Source: Aurantimonas coralicida DSM 14790 (lineage in GTDB: Bacteria; Pseudomonadota; Alphaproteobacteria; Rhizobiales; Rhizobiaceae). Taken from it: 64,000 nucleotides of DNA. The position numbers were made by a program, and so were the translations under genes. Below, in pieces: positions 9,124-17,930 of the stretch. The stretch covers positions 124,001 to 188,000 of the forward strand of contig NZ_ATXK01000003.1 in the NCBI RefSeq assembly GCF_000421645.1, given 5' to 3'. Positions within the stretch are counted from its first letter, which is position 1, and every line of letters begins with the position of its first letter. Below the pieces are notes generated by a model, which saw nothing but the letters and a program-made list of their open reading frames with translations, did not search any database and had not been told where the DNA came from.

Positions 9124-9153
9124 CGATCCCGGCCAGTCGCCCGGCCGGGATCG
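9124..9153. terminator. Hairpin downstream of the tctC-like gene
   Basis: An 11-base-pair perfect stem (CGATCCCGGCC, loop AGTCGCCC, GGCCGGGATCG) lies 16 bases beyond the stop of the minus-strand TctC-like gene. No T-run follows, so it may terminate weakly or protect the transcript end. Confidence 0.45.
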
Positions 9154-9169
9154 GTAACGGCCGAGCGCG

Positions 9170-10141
9170 TCAGTTCTTGGCCAGCCCCAGGCCTTCGAGA
9201 ACCGATTTCGCCGTGACCGTGAAATCCGCCGCGAAGACGTCGAACTCGCCGGGCTCGTCCCAGACCGGCGTGATGCCCCGTTCCTTCAGCGCCGACTGGA
9301 CCTCGGGACGGGCGTTGGCACGCGCTGCCGCCTGATAGAGGATGTCGCGAGCCTCGGCGTCGATCCCCCTGGGGGCGACCAGCGCGAACCAGTTGGCATA
9401 GGACCAGTCCTTGCCGATCGCCTCCCTGACGGTCGGCGCATCCGGGAAGGTCTCGGAACGCTCGTCCAGCATCACCGCGAGGGTGCGCACCCGGCCGGCC
9501 TCGAGGAGGCTCAACGCCTCGACCGGCGAGCCGGTGAACATCGTGATGCCGCCGGACATGACCTCCATAAGCGCCGGTGCGCCGCCCTGGCTCGGTACCC
9601 ATTTCAGCTTCTGCGGGTCGATGTCGGCAGCAGCGAGAAGCCCGCCCGCGGCCACATGCCAGGATCCGCCGACGCCCGTTCCCGAGGACGAGTAGGTTCC
9701 CGCCGGCTCGCTGCGGATCGCCGCGATCAGTTGCTCCAGCGTCTCGAAGGGCGAATCCGCCGCCACGGTGACGCCGGCCGGGATGATCGCCAGCCGCGAG
9801 AACAGGTCGAGATCGTCGAGCGAGATGTCGGCCGTCCCGAGGGTACGGTAGAGGCCGATTTCCGGGCTGGCGGCGCCGAGCGTGTAGCCATCGGCCTCGG
9901 CATTGATAATGGCCGAGTGGCCGGTGATGCCGCCGCCACCGGTGCGGTTGATGACGTTGACCGGCACGCCGAGCTCTTCCTGGAAGCCAGCGGCGAAGGT
10001 GCGCACCACGGCGTCGGTGCCGCCGCCGGCCGCCCAGGGTACGATGATCGAGATCGGCCGATCGGGAAAGGCGTGTGCCGGCCCCGCGACGGCGAAAAGG
10101 CCGGCGATCAGACCGGCCACGGCGTTGACGAGCAGTTTCAT
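9170..10141 (-). CDS. Tripartite tricarboxylate transporter substrate-binding protein (TctC/Bug family), orphan
   Basis: Extracytoplasmic binding protein of 323 residues. The ATG ending at 10141 follows GGAGG by six bases and opens a signal peptide (MKLLVNAVAGLIAGLFAVAG, cut after AHA). Bug-family landmarks: FPDRPISIIVPWAAGGGTD at the mature N-terminus, VNVINRTGGGG, the block GTGVGGSWHVA, and VRTLAVMLDERSETFPDAPT. The carboxylate-binding loops (PWAAGGGTD and the SSGTGVGGS turn) are intact. No TctA or TctB membrane gene is nearby, so it either shares a distant transporter or acts as a periplasmic sensor, as many orphan Bug proteins may. Confidence 0.85.
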   Translation of the reverse strand: MKLLVNAVAGLIAGLFAVAGPAHAFPDRPISIIVPWAAGGGTDAVVRTFAAGFQEELGVPVNVINRTGGGGITGHSAIINAEADGYTLGAASPEIGLYRTLGTADISLDDLDLFSRLAIIPAGVTVAADSPFETLEQLIAAIRSEPAGTYSSSGTGVGGSWHVAAGGLLAAADIDPQKLKWVPSQGGAPALMEVMSGGITMFTGSPVEALSLLEAGRVRTLAVMLDERSETFPDAPTVREAIGKDWSYANWFALVAPRGIDAEARDILYQAAARANARPEVQSALKERGITPVWDEPGEFDVFAADFTVTAKSVLEGLGLAKN

Positions 10142-10262
10142 GATGTCCTCCCAGACGGATCGCGCCGGTTCCCCCATGAAGTCCGGCGAACAATCAGTCT
10201 GGATGACCTTCGGGAATGACGAAAGCGCGTCAGGGTTGTTTCGGCTGCAAACGACCCGGCGC

Positions 10263-10282
10263 AGCAGGCTTCCGAGCCTGCT
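10263..10282. terminator. Hairpin downstream of the REC-GGDEF operon
   Basis: AGCAGGC, loop TTCCGA, GCCTGCT: a seven-base-pair perfect stem about 40 bases past the stop of the last gene of the minus-strand signalling operon. No T-run. Confidence 0.35.
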
Positions 10283-10324
10283 AAGCGAAGGCGGAGCCGC
10301 CGCGCCCTGCCGGTAGCGCCGCGG

Positions 10325-11602
10325 TCAGGCGCCGGTGATGCGGTTGCGCCCGGCGCGCTTGGCGCCGTAGAGCGCCGCGTCCGCTGCGGCGATCATCGCC
10401 GTGCTGTCGGTTCCCTCGCGGGTGCCCGCGATGCCGCCGCTGAAGGTTGCCCGGAACAAGGTGTCGTCGCCGGCATGGCCGATCTGCGAGAACCGTAGGC
10501 GGATCCGGTCGAGCACGGCCTGCGCCGCCGCAACCGGCGTGTCGAGCAGCAGCAGGCCGAATTCCTCGCCGCCATAACGGGCCACCACGTCGGTGCGCCG
10601 CAACCCGCCGACGAGACATTGCGACAGGGCCTGGATCACCCGGTCGCCGGTCTGGTGGCCATGGGTGTCGTTGACCTGCTTGAAATGATCGATGTCGATC
10701 AGCGCCACGGTCAGCGGCGCGCCGGTGCGCCGCGAGCGCTCCAGTTCCAGCGTCACCCGCTCCTTGAACCGGGCGTGGTTCAACAGGCCGGTCAGGCTGT
10801 CGCGCTCCATGATCTGGCGCAGCGCCAGCGCCCGCTCGGCCCGCATCCGCACGGTGGCCGCGAGATGGGCGAGGTCCACCGGCTTGCGGATGAAATCGTC
10901 ACCGCCGATCTGGCGGGCCTGCGTCTGCGCGGCGATATCCCGCTCGGCCGACAGGAAGACGATCGGCAGGGGCAGGGTCTGGCGCGACTGGCGGATGATC
11001 TGCGCCAGTTCGAGGCCGCTGGCGCCCGGCATATGCATGTCGAGAAGGACGAGATCGGGGGTGACCTCGGCGATGTGCCGCAGCGCGTCGGCGGGATCGG
11101 TTACCACCCGCGCGTCCATGCCGGCCGCTTCCAGCGCCAGCGCGTAGCTTTCGGCAATCAGCTCGTCGTCGTCGACGATGAGGATCGACAGGCGCTGCTG
11201 GCGGTCGCCGCTGGTCTCGAAATCCGACAGCCACGCGCCGAGTTCGACCGTGTCGACGGGCGTGGCGATGATCGCTTCGATGCCGGCTCGCGCCACGGCG
11301 AGCCGCCGGGCGAAGGACGGCGCCGCTTCGGCCAGCACCACCCGCACCTGGTTCTTCAGGACACGGCTCAGCGCCAGATCGGGATCGTAAGCGCCGCACA
11401 CGACCGCGGCGAGGCAGCCGTCCGGCACGCCTGAGCGGCCGTCCACGGCCTCATAGCCGAGGCCGGACAGGGCCAGCAGCAGGCCGGAGATACGGCCGTC
11501 ATCGGCAAAGGCGCAGACGATCTGGCGCGCCGGGCCCTCATCCTGCCGGCGCATGGCGGTGTCGAGGTCGGAAACGGCGAGGGGGGCTGCCTGGGCGGTC
11601 AT
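10325..11602 (-). CDS. Response regulator diguanylate cyclase (pseudo-REC, REC, GGDEF; PleD-like)
   Basis: Cytoplasmic protein of 425 residues. Residues about 25-130 look like a receiver that has lost its acidic pocket (no DD pair, no phospho-Asp block). Residues about 138-255 are a complete receiver (ILIVDDDELI, phospho-Asp in LVLLDMHMPG, Lys in IRKP). Then comes a GGDEF domain with ARYGGEEF and, five residues before it, RRTD, an intact RxxD inhibitory site. This is the PleD layout, in which phosphorylation of the true receiver drives dimerisation and c-di-GMP synthesis, with product feedback. Its ATG overlaps the HPt gene stop by four bases. The HPt protein is a plausible phosphate donor or sink. 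Confidence 0.88.
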   Translation of the reverse strand: MTAQAAPLAVSDLDTAMRRQDEGPARQIVCAFADDGRISGLLLALSGLGYEAVDGRSGVPDGCLAAVVCGAYDPDLALSRVLKNQVRVVLAEAAPSFARRLAVARAGIEAIIATPVDTVELGAWLSDFETSGDRQQRLSILIVDDDELIAESYALALEAAGMDARVVTDPADALRHIAEVTPDLVLLDMHMPGASGLELAQIIRQSRQTLPLPIVFLSAERDIAAQTQARQIGGDDFIRKPVDLAHLAATVRMRAERALALRQIMERDSLTGLLNHARFKERVTLELERSRRTGAPLTVALIDIDHFKQVNDTHGHQTGDRVIQALSQCLVGGLRRTDVVARYGGEEFGLLLLDTPVAAAQAVLDRIRLRFSQIGHAGDDTLFRATFSGGIAGTREGTDSTAMIAAADAALYGAKRAGRNRITGA

Positions 11603-11964
11603 GCGCCGTCTCCTTCTGCCGGTTCGCCGACTGCGAGCCCGTCTGCGGCAAGATTGTCGCGGATGGCCGCGACGGTACCGCGAATGCGAGCGGCGAGCGC
11701 CATGTCGTCGGGATCGGCGGCGATGAAGTCTTCCAGCTCGGCGGCGCTTTTCGAGATGACGGCGAAGCCGAAGGTCCCGCCGGCACCGGCCAGCGAATGG
11801 GCGATGCGCCGCACTTCCTCGCGATCGGCGGGCGCGCCTTCGTCGGCCAGCCGTCCGGCCAGCGCGTCGAGCATCGCGACATGGGTGGCGGCGCGCCCGG
11901 CAAATTGTTCGCGCAGGCGCATCAGCCGGGCCTCGATGGCGGCGGTGTCGGGCTGTGCGCTCAT
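11599..11964 (-). CDS. Histidine phosphotransfer (HPt) protein
   Basis: Small helical protein of 121 residues with the HPt motif RIAHSLAGAGGTFGF around residues 53-67. The His in AHSLAG is the phosphorylated residue and the following Gly/Phe pattern is standard. No kinase domain is attached, so it works as a free phosphotransfer module. It sits between two receiver proteins with four-base overlaps on both sides, which implies stoichiometric co-translation. The two hybrid kinases at 13998-17888 and 17931-20336 lack HPt domains of their own and are candidate upstream partners; that link is inference. Confidence 0.85.
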   Translation of the reverse strand: MSAQPDTAAIEARLMRLREQFAGRAATHVAMLDALAGRLADEGAPADREEVRRIAHSLAGAGGTFGFAVISKSAAELEDFIAADPDDMALAARIRGTVAAIRDNLAADGLAVGEPAEGDGA

Positions 11965-13196
11965 GCGACGCCCACCACGAATTCGACGCCGATGTCGCGG
12001 CCGATCTGCCAGCGCGTGGTCACCCGTCGGGTGATCCCGGTTCCCACGATGGCGAGGTCGAATTCCGCCGGCACGGCGAAATAGCTGTCGACCCTCAGCC
12101 GCGCGCCCGAAGCGGTCAGGTCGCGGACATTGCAGTCGATGATGGTGCTGCGGCCGTTGATCAGGATCTTGGCCTGTCGCAGCACGCGCTGGCGTCGCTC
12201 CTTGCGGCGCTCCGTCGCCTGGGTGATCGGCGTCTGGCCCGACTGGGCTTCAGCCCGTGCGGCCGGGACAGCCTCCGCGTCGCCGGCGGTCGGCGTGCCC
12301 GAAAAGGCCGTCACGGTCGCGGCTTCGCCGGTGGGCGCAGGACGCGCTGCGGCGATCAGGCCGTCGCCCCTGGTCCCAGCGTCCGGGTGGAGCGCGACGC
12401 CGATCTGCGGCGTGAGATGGACCTGCGCCCGGTCGAGGGTGAAGCCCCGGGTCAGCGCCTGCCGCAGGCGCTGGACCATCGTGTCCACATCCGCCAGGGC
12501 CGCCGGCCGGTCGACGATGATGACGAAGCCGTCCTCACCGAGATGGCCGGCGATGTCGCCGGCGGACAGTTGGCTGCGCAGTTCGGCGGCGAAGGCGTTC
12601 GACAGCCGCTGGCCGGCCATGTAGCCGAGCTCGGCGCGCACGGTGGCGAGTTCACGGATGTCGATGACGATGACCGCGAAGCGCCGGGCCGCGCCGGGTG
12701 CTGTGAAGTCGGCCAGCCGCGCCTGCATGAAGCGCTGGTCGTAGAGGCCGGTGGTGGCGTTGAATTCCAGTCGTTCCTGCAGCGCTTCGGTCCGGGCCCG
12801 GGCGCCCTGTGCGGCCTCGTGCCGGTCGACCGCGCCGCGCACGGCGCCGACCAGCTCGGTGACCTTCAGGTCCCGCTTCGAGACATAGTCGCTGAAGCCG
12901 CTGCGGAAGGCCTTGACCGCGGTCCGTTCGCTGCCGCCGCCGGTCAGCATGACGATGGGAGGCGGGTCCGACAGCATGGCATTGACGCGTTCGGCAACGG
13001 ACAGGCCGTTGTTCTGTCCGAGGTCGTAATCCATGAGAATGCAGTCGAACGGCTCGGTGCCGAGGGTGTCGAACAGCGCGGTTTCCGATTCCAGACAGGT
13101 GACCCGCATCCCGCCCTGCAGGGCAAGAAGATTGGAGACATAGTCGAGGAAGAGCGGGTCGTCGTCTACGACGGCGAGGCCGATGTCGCGGTCCAT
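11961..13196 (-). CDS. Response regulator with degenerate GGDEF and PilZ domain
   Basis: Protein of 411 residues. Receiver at about 1-120 (AVVDDDPLF, phospho-Asp in CILMDYDLG, SGFSDYVSKRD with Lys). A GGDEF-like domain at about 140-285 has GHLGEDGFVI in place of GGDEF, so it is probably not a cyclase. A linker rich in Ala/Pro/Thr leads to a C-terminal PilZ domain (RRKERRQ, then DLTASGARLRV near residue 365), which would bind c-di-GMP. So it is likely a phospho-controlled c-di-GMP effector. First gene of the three-gene operon; the stop overlaps the HPt start by four bases. The PilZ second motif has Thr where Ser is usual (DxTxxG). Confidence 0.8.
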   Translation of the reverse strand: MDRDIGLAVVDDDPLFLDYVSNLLALQGGMRVTCLESETALFDTLGTEPFDCILMDYDLGQNNGLSVAERVNAMLSDPPPIVMLTGGGSERTAVKAFRSGFSDYVSKRDLKVTELVGAVRGAVDRHEAAQGARARTEALQERLEFNATTGLYDQRFMQARLADFTAPGAARRFAVIVIDIRELATVRAELGYMAGQRLSNAFAAELRSQLSAGDIAGHLGEDGFVIIVDRPAALADVDTMVQRLRQALTRGFTLDRAQVHLTPQIGVALHPDAGTRGDGLIAAARPAPTGEAATVTAFSGTPTAGDAEAVPAARAEAQSGQTPITQATERRKERRQRVLRQAKILINGRSTIIDCNVRDLTASGARLRVDSYFAVPAEFDLAIVGTGITRRVTTRWQIGRDIGVEFVVGVA

Positions 13197-13450
13197 ATGC
13201 TATCCGTCCATTTGCCTGCACCTTGGACATTGCCCAAGGGTGGGTGTTGCGCCGGATAGTCCGGGATCGGCGTTAAGGATGGATTGATAGCGCTTTGAAT
13301 CCAGATGGTTACGAATAAGAGCGTTGCACCGCCAACCCGCTTTTCGACATCGTGGCGCTTTCGTGCCATTGCGGGCAGGGCGCCGTCCGCAGCCCTCGCG
13401 AGGGGCCGGGCATGCGCCGTACCGGAGACTGTCAGGACAGGAAGATATCC

Positions 13451-13825
13451 ATGACGACCCATCGCATTCTCCATGTCGACGACGAGGCTGACATCCGGGA
13501 AATCGCCGTGATGTGTCTCGAACTGGAGCCGAGCTTCGAGGTCCGCGGCGCGAGCTCGGGCGCCGAAGCCCTGGCGGTGGCCAGCGAGTGGGTGCCCGAT
13601 CTCATGCTGCTCGACGTGATGATGCCGGGCATGGACGGCCCGGAGACACTGCGACGCCTGCGCGAAGACGCGCGCACCGCCGAGGTGCCGGTGGTCTTCA
13701 TGACCGCCCGCACGCAATCGGCCGATGTCGAGCGCTTTCTGGGTCTCGGCGCCCTCGGCGTGATCCCCAAGCCGTTCGATCCGATGGCGCTGGCCGGCGA
13801 GGCCCGCAGCTACCTGGACCGCTGA
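13451..13825 (+). CDS. Single-domain CheY-like response regulator
   Basis: Receiver-only protein of 124 residues. The ATG at 13451 is preferred (GGAAG upstream, and the protein begins directly with the receiver: ILHVDDEADIRE); the frame extends 33 codons upstream without conserved sequence. The phospho-acceptor is in LMLLDVMMPGMDG, the switch Thr in VVFMTART and the Lys in IPKPFD, so it should be phosphorylatable. It lies 173 bases before the MASE1-like hybrid kinase on the same strand and is a probable partner of one of the two kinases. No output domain, so it acts by protein contact or as a phosphate sink. Confidence 0.85.
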   Translation: MTTHRILHVDDEADIREIAVMCLELEPSFEVRGASSGAEALAVASEWVPDLMLLDVMMPGMDGPETLRRLREDARTAEVPVVFMTARTQSADVERFLGLGALGVIPKPFDPMALAGEARSYLDR

Positions 13826-13997
13826 CCGGTCTGCCGGAACACGGCCGATCGTGCCGACGGACGGGGGTAGGGAACTGCCGACTTGTCGCAGGGCGCAATC
13901 TCGTCGCGTCAGCTTAAGCTATTCTCAAAGGAAAGACGGAATGCTCGCCTAGCATTGCCCGGTCGACACTTGCCGTCCGGTGCGCGGGGATACTGTC

Positions 13998-16900
13998 ATG
14001 ACCGGCCTGCACCGTCTTACCCAGCTCTATCCGATCCGTCTGGCGATCGTGATCATTCTCTATGGCCTGGCGGGCTGGCTGGGGCTGCTCCTCGCCGTAC
14101 CACCGGGCTACGCGACGGTTCTGTGGCCCGCCTCGGGTATCGCCGTGGCGGCGCTGCTGCTCTACGGAGCCGGCCTCTGGCCGGGCGTGCTGCTCGGCTC
14201 GCTGATCGTCAATCTGAGCGCCGGGCATGCGGCCGCGCCGGACGGGATCGCGGCGACCGGCATCGCCGTCGCGGTCGCGATCGCGGTCGGTTCGACCATC
14301 CAGGCGCTGGTCGCGGCCGGCCTCGTGCGCCGCGTCTTCGGCGTGCCGGTCAATCTGTCGAGCCGCCGCGATCTGGTCCTCTTTGCGCTGTGTGCCGGGC
14401 CGCTGCCGTGCCTCGTCGCCGCCTCGATCGGCGTTGGCTCGCTCTATTTCGCCGGCCTCGTTGCCCCGGAGGCGCTGGCCCGCAACTGGTTCACATGGTG
14501 GTTCGGCGATGTCGCCGGCGTGCTGATCGTCCTGCCGCTCGCGCTGGTCGCGCCCTGGCGGAACTGGAGCCTGCGCTGGTCGGGGCAGCCGGTCACGCGT
14601 TTCACCGCGCCGTCGCTGCTGGCGCTGATCGTCCCGCTTGCCCTGACCCTCTACGCCTGGAAGATGACGACGGAGATTTCCGAACAGAAGAACCAGGCGT
14701 CCTTCGCGGTGCTGGCCGAAGACAGCCTTCAGGCGCTGTTGCACCGCATCTCCTCCTACAAGCAGAGCCTCGACGGCGGTTCGGGCCTGTTCCTGGCCTC
14801 CGCATCGACCACCGCGCAGGAGTGGGAGACCTTCGTCGAGGCCCTGAACATCGAGGAGAATCTGCCCGGCATCAACGGCATCGGCTTCATCCAGCCGGTC
14901 GGCCTGGGCGGCCTGCAGAGCTTCCTCGACCAGGCGTTCCGCGACGGGGTGGGGCCGATGCAGGTGCATCCCGACACGCCGGCACCGGCAAGGTTCGTCA
15001 TCAAATATATCGAACCGCGCGATCGCAACCTGAAGGCCCTCGGGCTCAACATCGCCTTCGAAACCAATCGCTACGAAGCAGCGGTGCGAGCCCGCGACAC
15101 CGGCGAAGCGGTGATCACCCGCCGGATCTTCCTGGTGCAGGACACCACAAAGAGCGCCGGCTTCCTGCTGCTGCGCCCGCTCTACGCCAATGGCCGGCCG
15201 CTGCGCAGCATCACCGAGCGGCGCCGCGCCTTTCTCGGCTGGGTCTATGCGCCCTTCATCGCGCCGCTGTTCATGGACAATCTCACCGCAAGCCAGGGCG
15301 TCGGCGTCGATCTCAGCGTCTATGACGGCGGCACGGCCGATCCCGAACAGCTGATCTATTCCAGCAAGGCCGCCGGGTCCGGGGGGCACGAGCCCGCCTA
15401 CCGGGTCAAGAAGGTGCTGCCGGTCATGGGGCAGCAATGGACGGTCTCCTGGCAGAGCACGCCCGATTTCGAGACGAGCGTCGCCAGCAACGAGGCGACG
15501 CTGATCCTGGTCGGCGGCATGCTGCTGACGGTGCTGTTCGGCGCGCTCTTGTACTCCCACGCCCGCCGCGAGGAATCGATCCGCAACACCGTCGAGATGA
15601 AGACCCACGCCATCGCCGCGCGCGAACGCGAGAACCGCGCGATCGTCGACACCGCCGTGGTCGGCTTCATCGTCCTCGACAGCGCCGGCCATATCCTGTC
15701 GGTCAACCGCGCCGTGGAGGCGATCTTCGGTCACACCGCCGACGAGATCCGCGACCGGCACGTGGAGACCATCCTCAGCTACGATGCCATCACCGCCGTC
15801 ACGCTCGCCACGGCGGTCGGCGAGGGCGAGCCCGCGTCGGATTCGCCGGTGGTCATCAGGACCCGCAGCAAGGCCGGCAAGCGCCTGTATCTCGACGTGC
15901 AGCGCAACGACTGGTCGACCGAATCCGGCGACCTGCGCCATACGCTGATCATCCGGGACGTGACGGCGCAGCGTCTGGCGGTCGAAGCGCTGGAGGCGAA
16001 CGAGCGCCGCTGGAACCATGCGCTTGAAGGAGCCGGCATCGGCGTCTTCGACATCGACTTCCGCCGCGGGCAGTCCTTCGTCTCCGACACCTGGAAACAG
16101 ATGCTGGGCTTTTCGCCCAACGACGACATCGAGCCGCGGGCCGAATGGCTGGCCCGCATCCATCCCGAGGATCTTCCGGCCCTCAAGGCGGTCGAAGACG
16201 CCTATTACGACACCGGGACCTTCCGGTCGGAGGCGGAATACCGGATCCGCCGCAAGGACAATGTCTGGATCTGGCTGCGCTCGGATTCCATCGTCATCGA
16301 GCGCGACAAGGCCGGCAAGCCGATGCGGGTGATCGGCACGCAGTCGGAGATCACCGAGCTGAAAACCGCCGAGGCGGCCCTGCGCTCCAGCGAGGAGCGG
16401 GTGCGTCTCGCCCTGCGCGACGCGCCGGTGGGCATGGCCATGCTCGATCTGAACGGTGGCTGGATCAGGGTCAACCAGGCGCTCTGCGCCTTCCTGGGCT
16501 ACAGCGAGGACGAGCTTCTGGAGCGCGATCTGGCCGCCGTGACCCATCCCGACGACGTCGGGATCGACCACGAGCAGATGGCGCAGATGATCGCCCAGAC
16601 GCTGCCGACCTACCAGGTCGAGAAGCGCTTCCTGCATCGCGACGGCCGCGCGCTCTGGTGCCTGTTCAGCGTGTCGCTGGTGCATGACCACGACGGCCAG
16701 GCCTATCTCGTCTCCCACGTCCAGGACATCAACGACCGCAAGGAGATGGACCGTCTGAAGAACGAGTTCGTCGCCACGGTCAGCCACGAGCTGCGCACGC
16801 CGCTGACCTCGATCCGCGGTTCGCTCGGCCTGATCCAGGGCGTGATGGCCAAGGACGTTCCGCCGGCCGCGACGCGTCTCCTGACCATCGCAGTCGCCAA

Positions 16901-17888
16901 TTGCGAGCGGCTGGTCGCGCTGATCAACGACATTCTCGATCTGGAGAAGATCACCGCCGGGATGATGGCCTTCGAGACCGTCCTCGTCGATCCGAACGCG
17001 GCGGTCACCCAGGCGATCGAAGCCAACCAGCCCTATTTCGAGCGCTTCGGCGTCTCCGTGGCGTTCACCGCGACAGGCGAGGGGGAGGCGTGGATCCCGG
17101 TCGATCCGGCCCGCTTCCAGCAGGTTCTGGCCAATCTCCTGTCCAACGCCGCGAAATTCTCGCCGCAGGGGGGCGTCATCGACGTGGCGATCGAGCCGAT
17201 CGACGGCGCGATCCGGATCTCGGTCACGGACCATGGCACCGGCATCCCCGCCGAGTTCCAGTCGCGCATCTTCGACCGCTTCACCCAGGCCGATTCCTCG
17301 GCCACCCGCGAGAAGGGCGGCACCGGGCTCGGCCTGCACATCACACGCCAGATCATCGAGACGATGGGCGGGACGATCGACTTCGCCAATGTCCCGGGGG
17401 CGGGCGCGCGGTTCTGGATCGACATGCCATGCCAGGCAGCCGAGCCGGCGGCCCTGCCGCCCGGTCGGTCGGAGGCGGAAGCCGCGTATGACGGGCCGCG
17501 CGGCCTGCCGGTCGGCCTGCATCTGGAGGACGACGGCGACTTCGTCGAGATCCTGTCGGCAATGCTGCGCGGCAAGGTGGAACTCGTCAGCGCCGGCAGC
17601 CTCGCCGAGGCACGGCAGGCGCTGAAGGACCGGCATTTCGATTTCGCAGTGCTCGACCTGACGCTGCCCGACGGCCACGGACTGGCGTTTCTCGACGAGC
17701 TCAGCCGCACCGACGGCGGGCGCGTGCCGACCCTCGTCCTGTCGGCCGCCGACGTGATGATCGACGACGACCGGGTCGACGAGATCCTGGTGAAGTCGCG
17801 GGTGACCGAAACCCGCATCGTGGCGTCGATCCTGTCCTTGGCGAGCGGCGAGAGCGAAGCCCCGGAGCCGGGAAGGCTCAGGGCCTAG
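13998..17888 (+). CDS. Hybrid sensor histidine kinase: MASE1, CHASE, three PAS, HisKA, HATPase, REC
   Basis: Very large membrane kinase of 1,296 residues. A MASE1-like bundle of eight or so helices occupies about 10-225. An extracytoplasmic CHASE domain follows (GINGIGFIQPV; FLVQDTTKSAGFLLLRPLY) and then a last membrane segment near 500-520. Three PAS domains run from about 540 to 915. The HisKA His is in SHELRTPLTS near residue 927. HATPase N, G1 and G2 boxes are intact (NLLSNAAKFS, DHGTGIP, GGTGLGLHI). A C-terminal receiver (LHLEDDGDF, VLDLTLPDGHG, LVKSR) ends the chain. The ATG at 13998 has GGGGA eight bases upstream; a GTG six codons earlier is possible. CHASE suggests an extracellular small-molecule signal. 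Confidence 0.87.
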   Translation: MTGLHRLTQLYPIRLAIVIILYGLAGWLGLLLAVPPGYATVLWPASGIAVAALLLYGAGLWPGVLLGSLIVNLSAGHAAAPDGIAATGIAVAVAIAVGSTIQALVAAGLVRRVFGVPVNLSSRRDLVLFALCAGPLPCLVAASIGVGSLYFAGLVAPEALARNWFTWWFGDVAGVLIVLPLALVAPWRNWSLRWSGQPVTRFTAPSLLALIVPLALTLYAWKMTTEISEQKNQASFAVLAEDSLQALLHRISSYKQSLDGGSGLFLASASTTAQEWETFVEALNIEENLPGINGIGFIQPVGLGGLQSFLDQAFRDGVGPMQVHPDTPAPARFVIKYIEPRDRNLKALGLNIAFETNRYEAAVRARDTGEAVITRRIFLVQDTTKSAGFLLLRPLYANGRPLRSITERRRAFLGWVYAPFIAPLFMDNLTASQGVGVDLSVYDGGTADPEQLIYSSKAAGSGGHEPAYRVKKVLPVMGQQWTVSWQSTPDFETSVASNEATLILVGGMLLTVLFGALLYSHARREESIRNTVEMKTHAIAARERENRAIVDTAVVGFIVLDSAGHILSVNRAVEAIFGHTADEIRDRHVETILSYDAITAVTLATAVGEGEPASDSPVVIRTRSKAGKRLYLDVQRNDWSTESGDLRHTLIIRDVTAQRLAVEALEANERRWNHALEGAGIGVFDIDFRRGQSFVSDTWKQMLGFSPNDDIEPRAEWLARIHPEDLPALKAVEDAYYDTGTFRSEAEYRIRRKDNVWIWLRSDSIVIERDKAGKPMRVIGTQSEITELKTAEAALRSSEERVRLALRDAPVGMAMLDLNGGWIRVNQALCAFLGYSEDELLERDLAAVTHPDDVGIDHEQMAQMIAQTLPTYQVEKRFLHRDGRALWCLFSVSLVHDHDGQAYLVSHVQDINDRKEMDRLKNEFVATVSHELRTPLTSIRGSLGLIQGVMAKDVPPAATRLLTIAVANCERLVALINDILDLEKITAGMMAFETVLVDPNAAVTQAIEANQPYFERFGVSVAFTATGEGEAWIPVDPARFQQVLANLLSNAAKFSPQGGVIDVAIEPIDGAIRISVTDHGTGIPAEFQSRIFDRFTQADSSATREKGGTGLGLHITRQIIETMGGTIDFANVPGAGARFWIDMPCQAAEPAALPPGRSEAEAAYDGPRGLPVGLHLEDDGDFVEILSAMLRGKVELVSAGSLAEARQALKDRHFDFAVLDLTLPDGHGLAFLDELSRTDGGRVPTLVLSAADVMIDDDRVDEILVKSRVTETRIVASILSLASGESEAPEPGRLRA

Positions 17889-17898
17889 AACGCAGCCG

Positions 17899-17917
17899 GC
17901 GGGGCGTACGGCCCCGC
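17899..17917. terminator. Hairpin between the two convergent hybrid kinases
   Basis: GCGGGGC, loop GTACG, GCCCCGC: a seven-base-pair perfect stem in the 42-base space between two convergent kinase genes. No T-run, so a bidirectional terminator role is inferred from position. Confidence 0.4.
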
Positions 17918-17930
17918 AGCCGCGCGGCGA

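Noticed and set aside
13914-17678. Minus-strand open frame of 1,254 codons opposite the hybrid kinase
   Set aside because: Composition typical of an antisense shadow; the plus strand encodes all kinase motifs.
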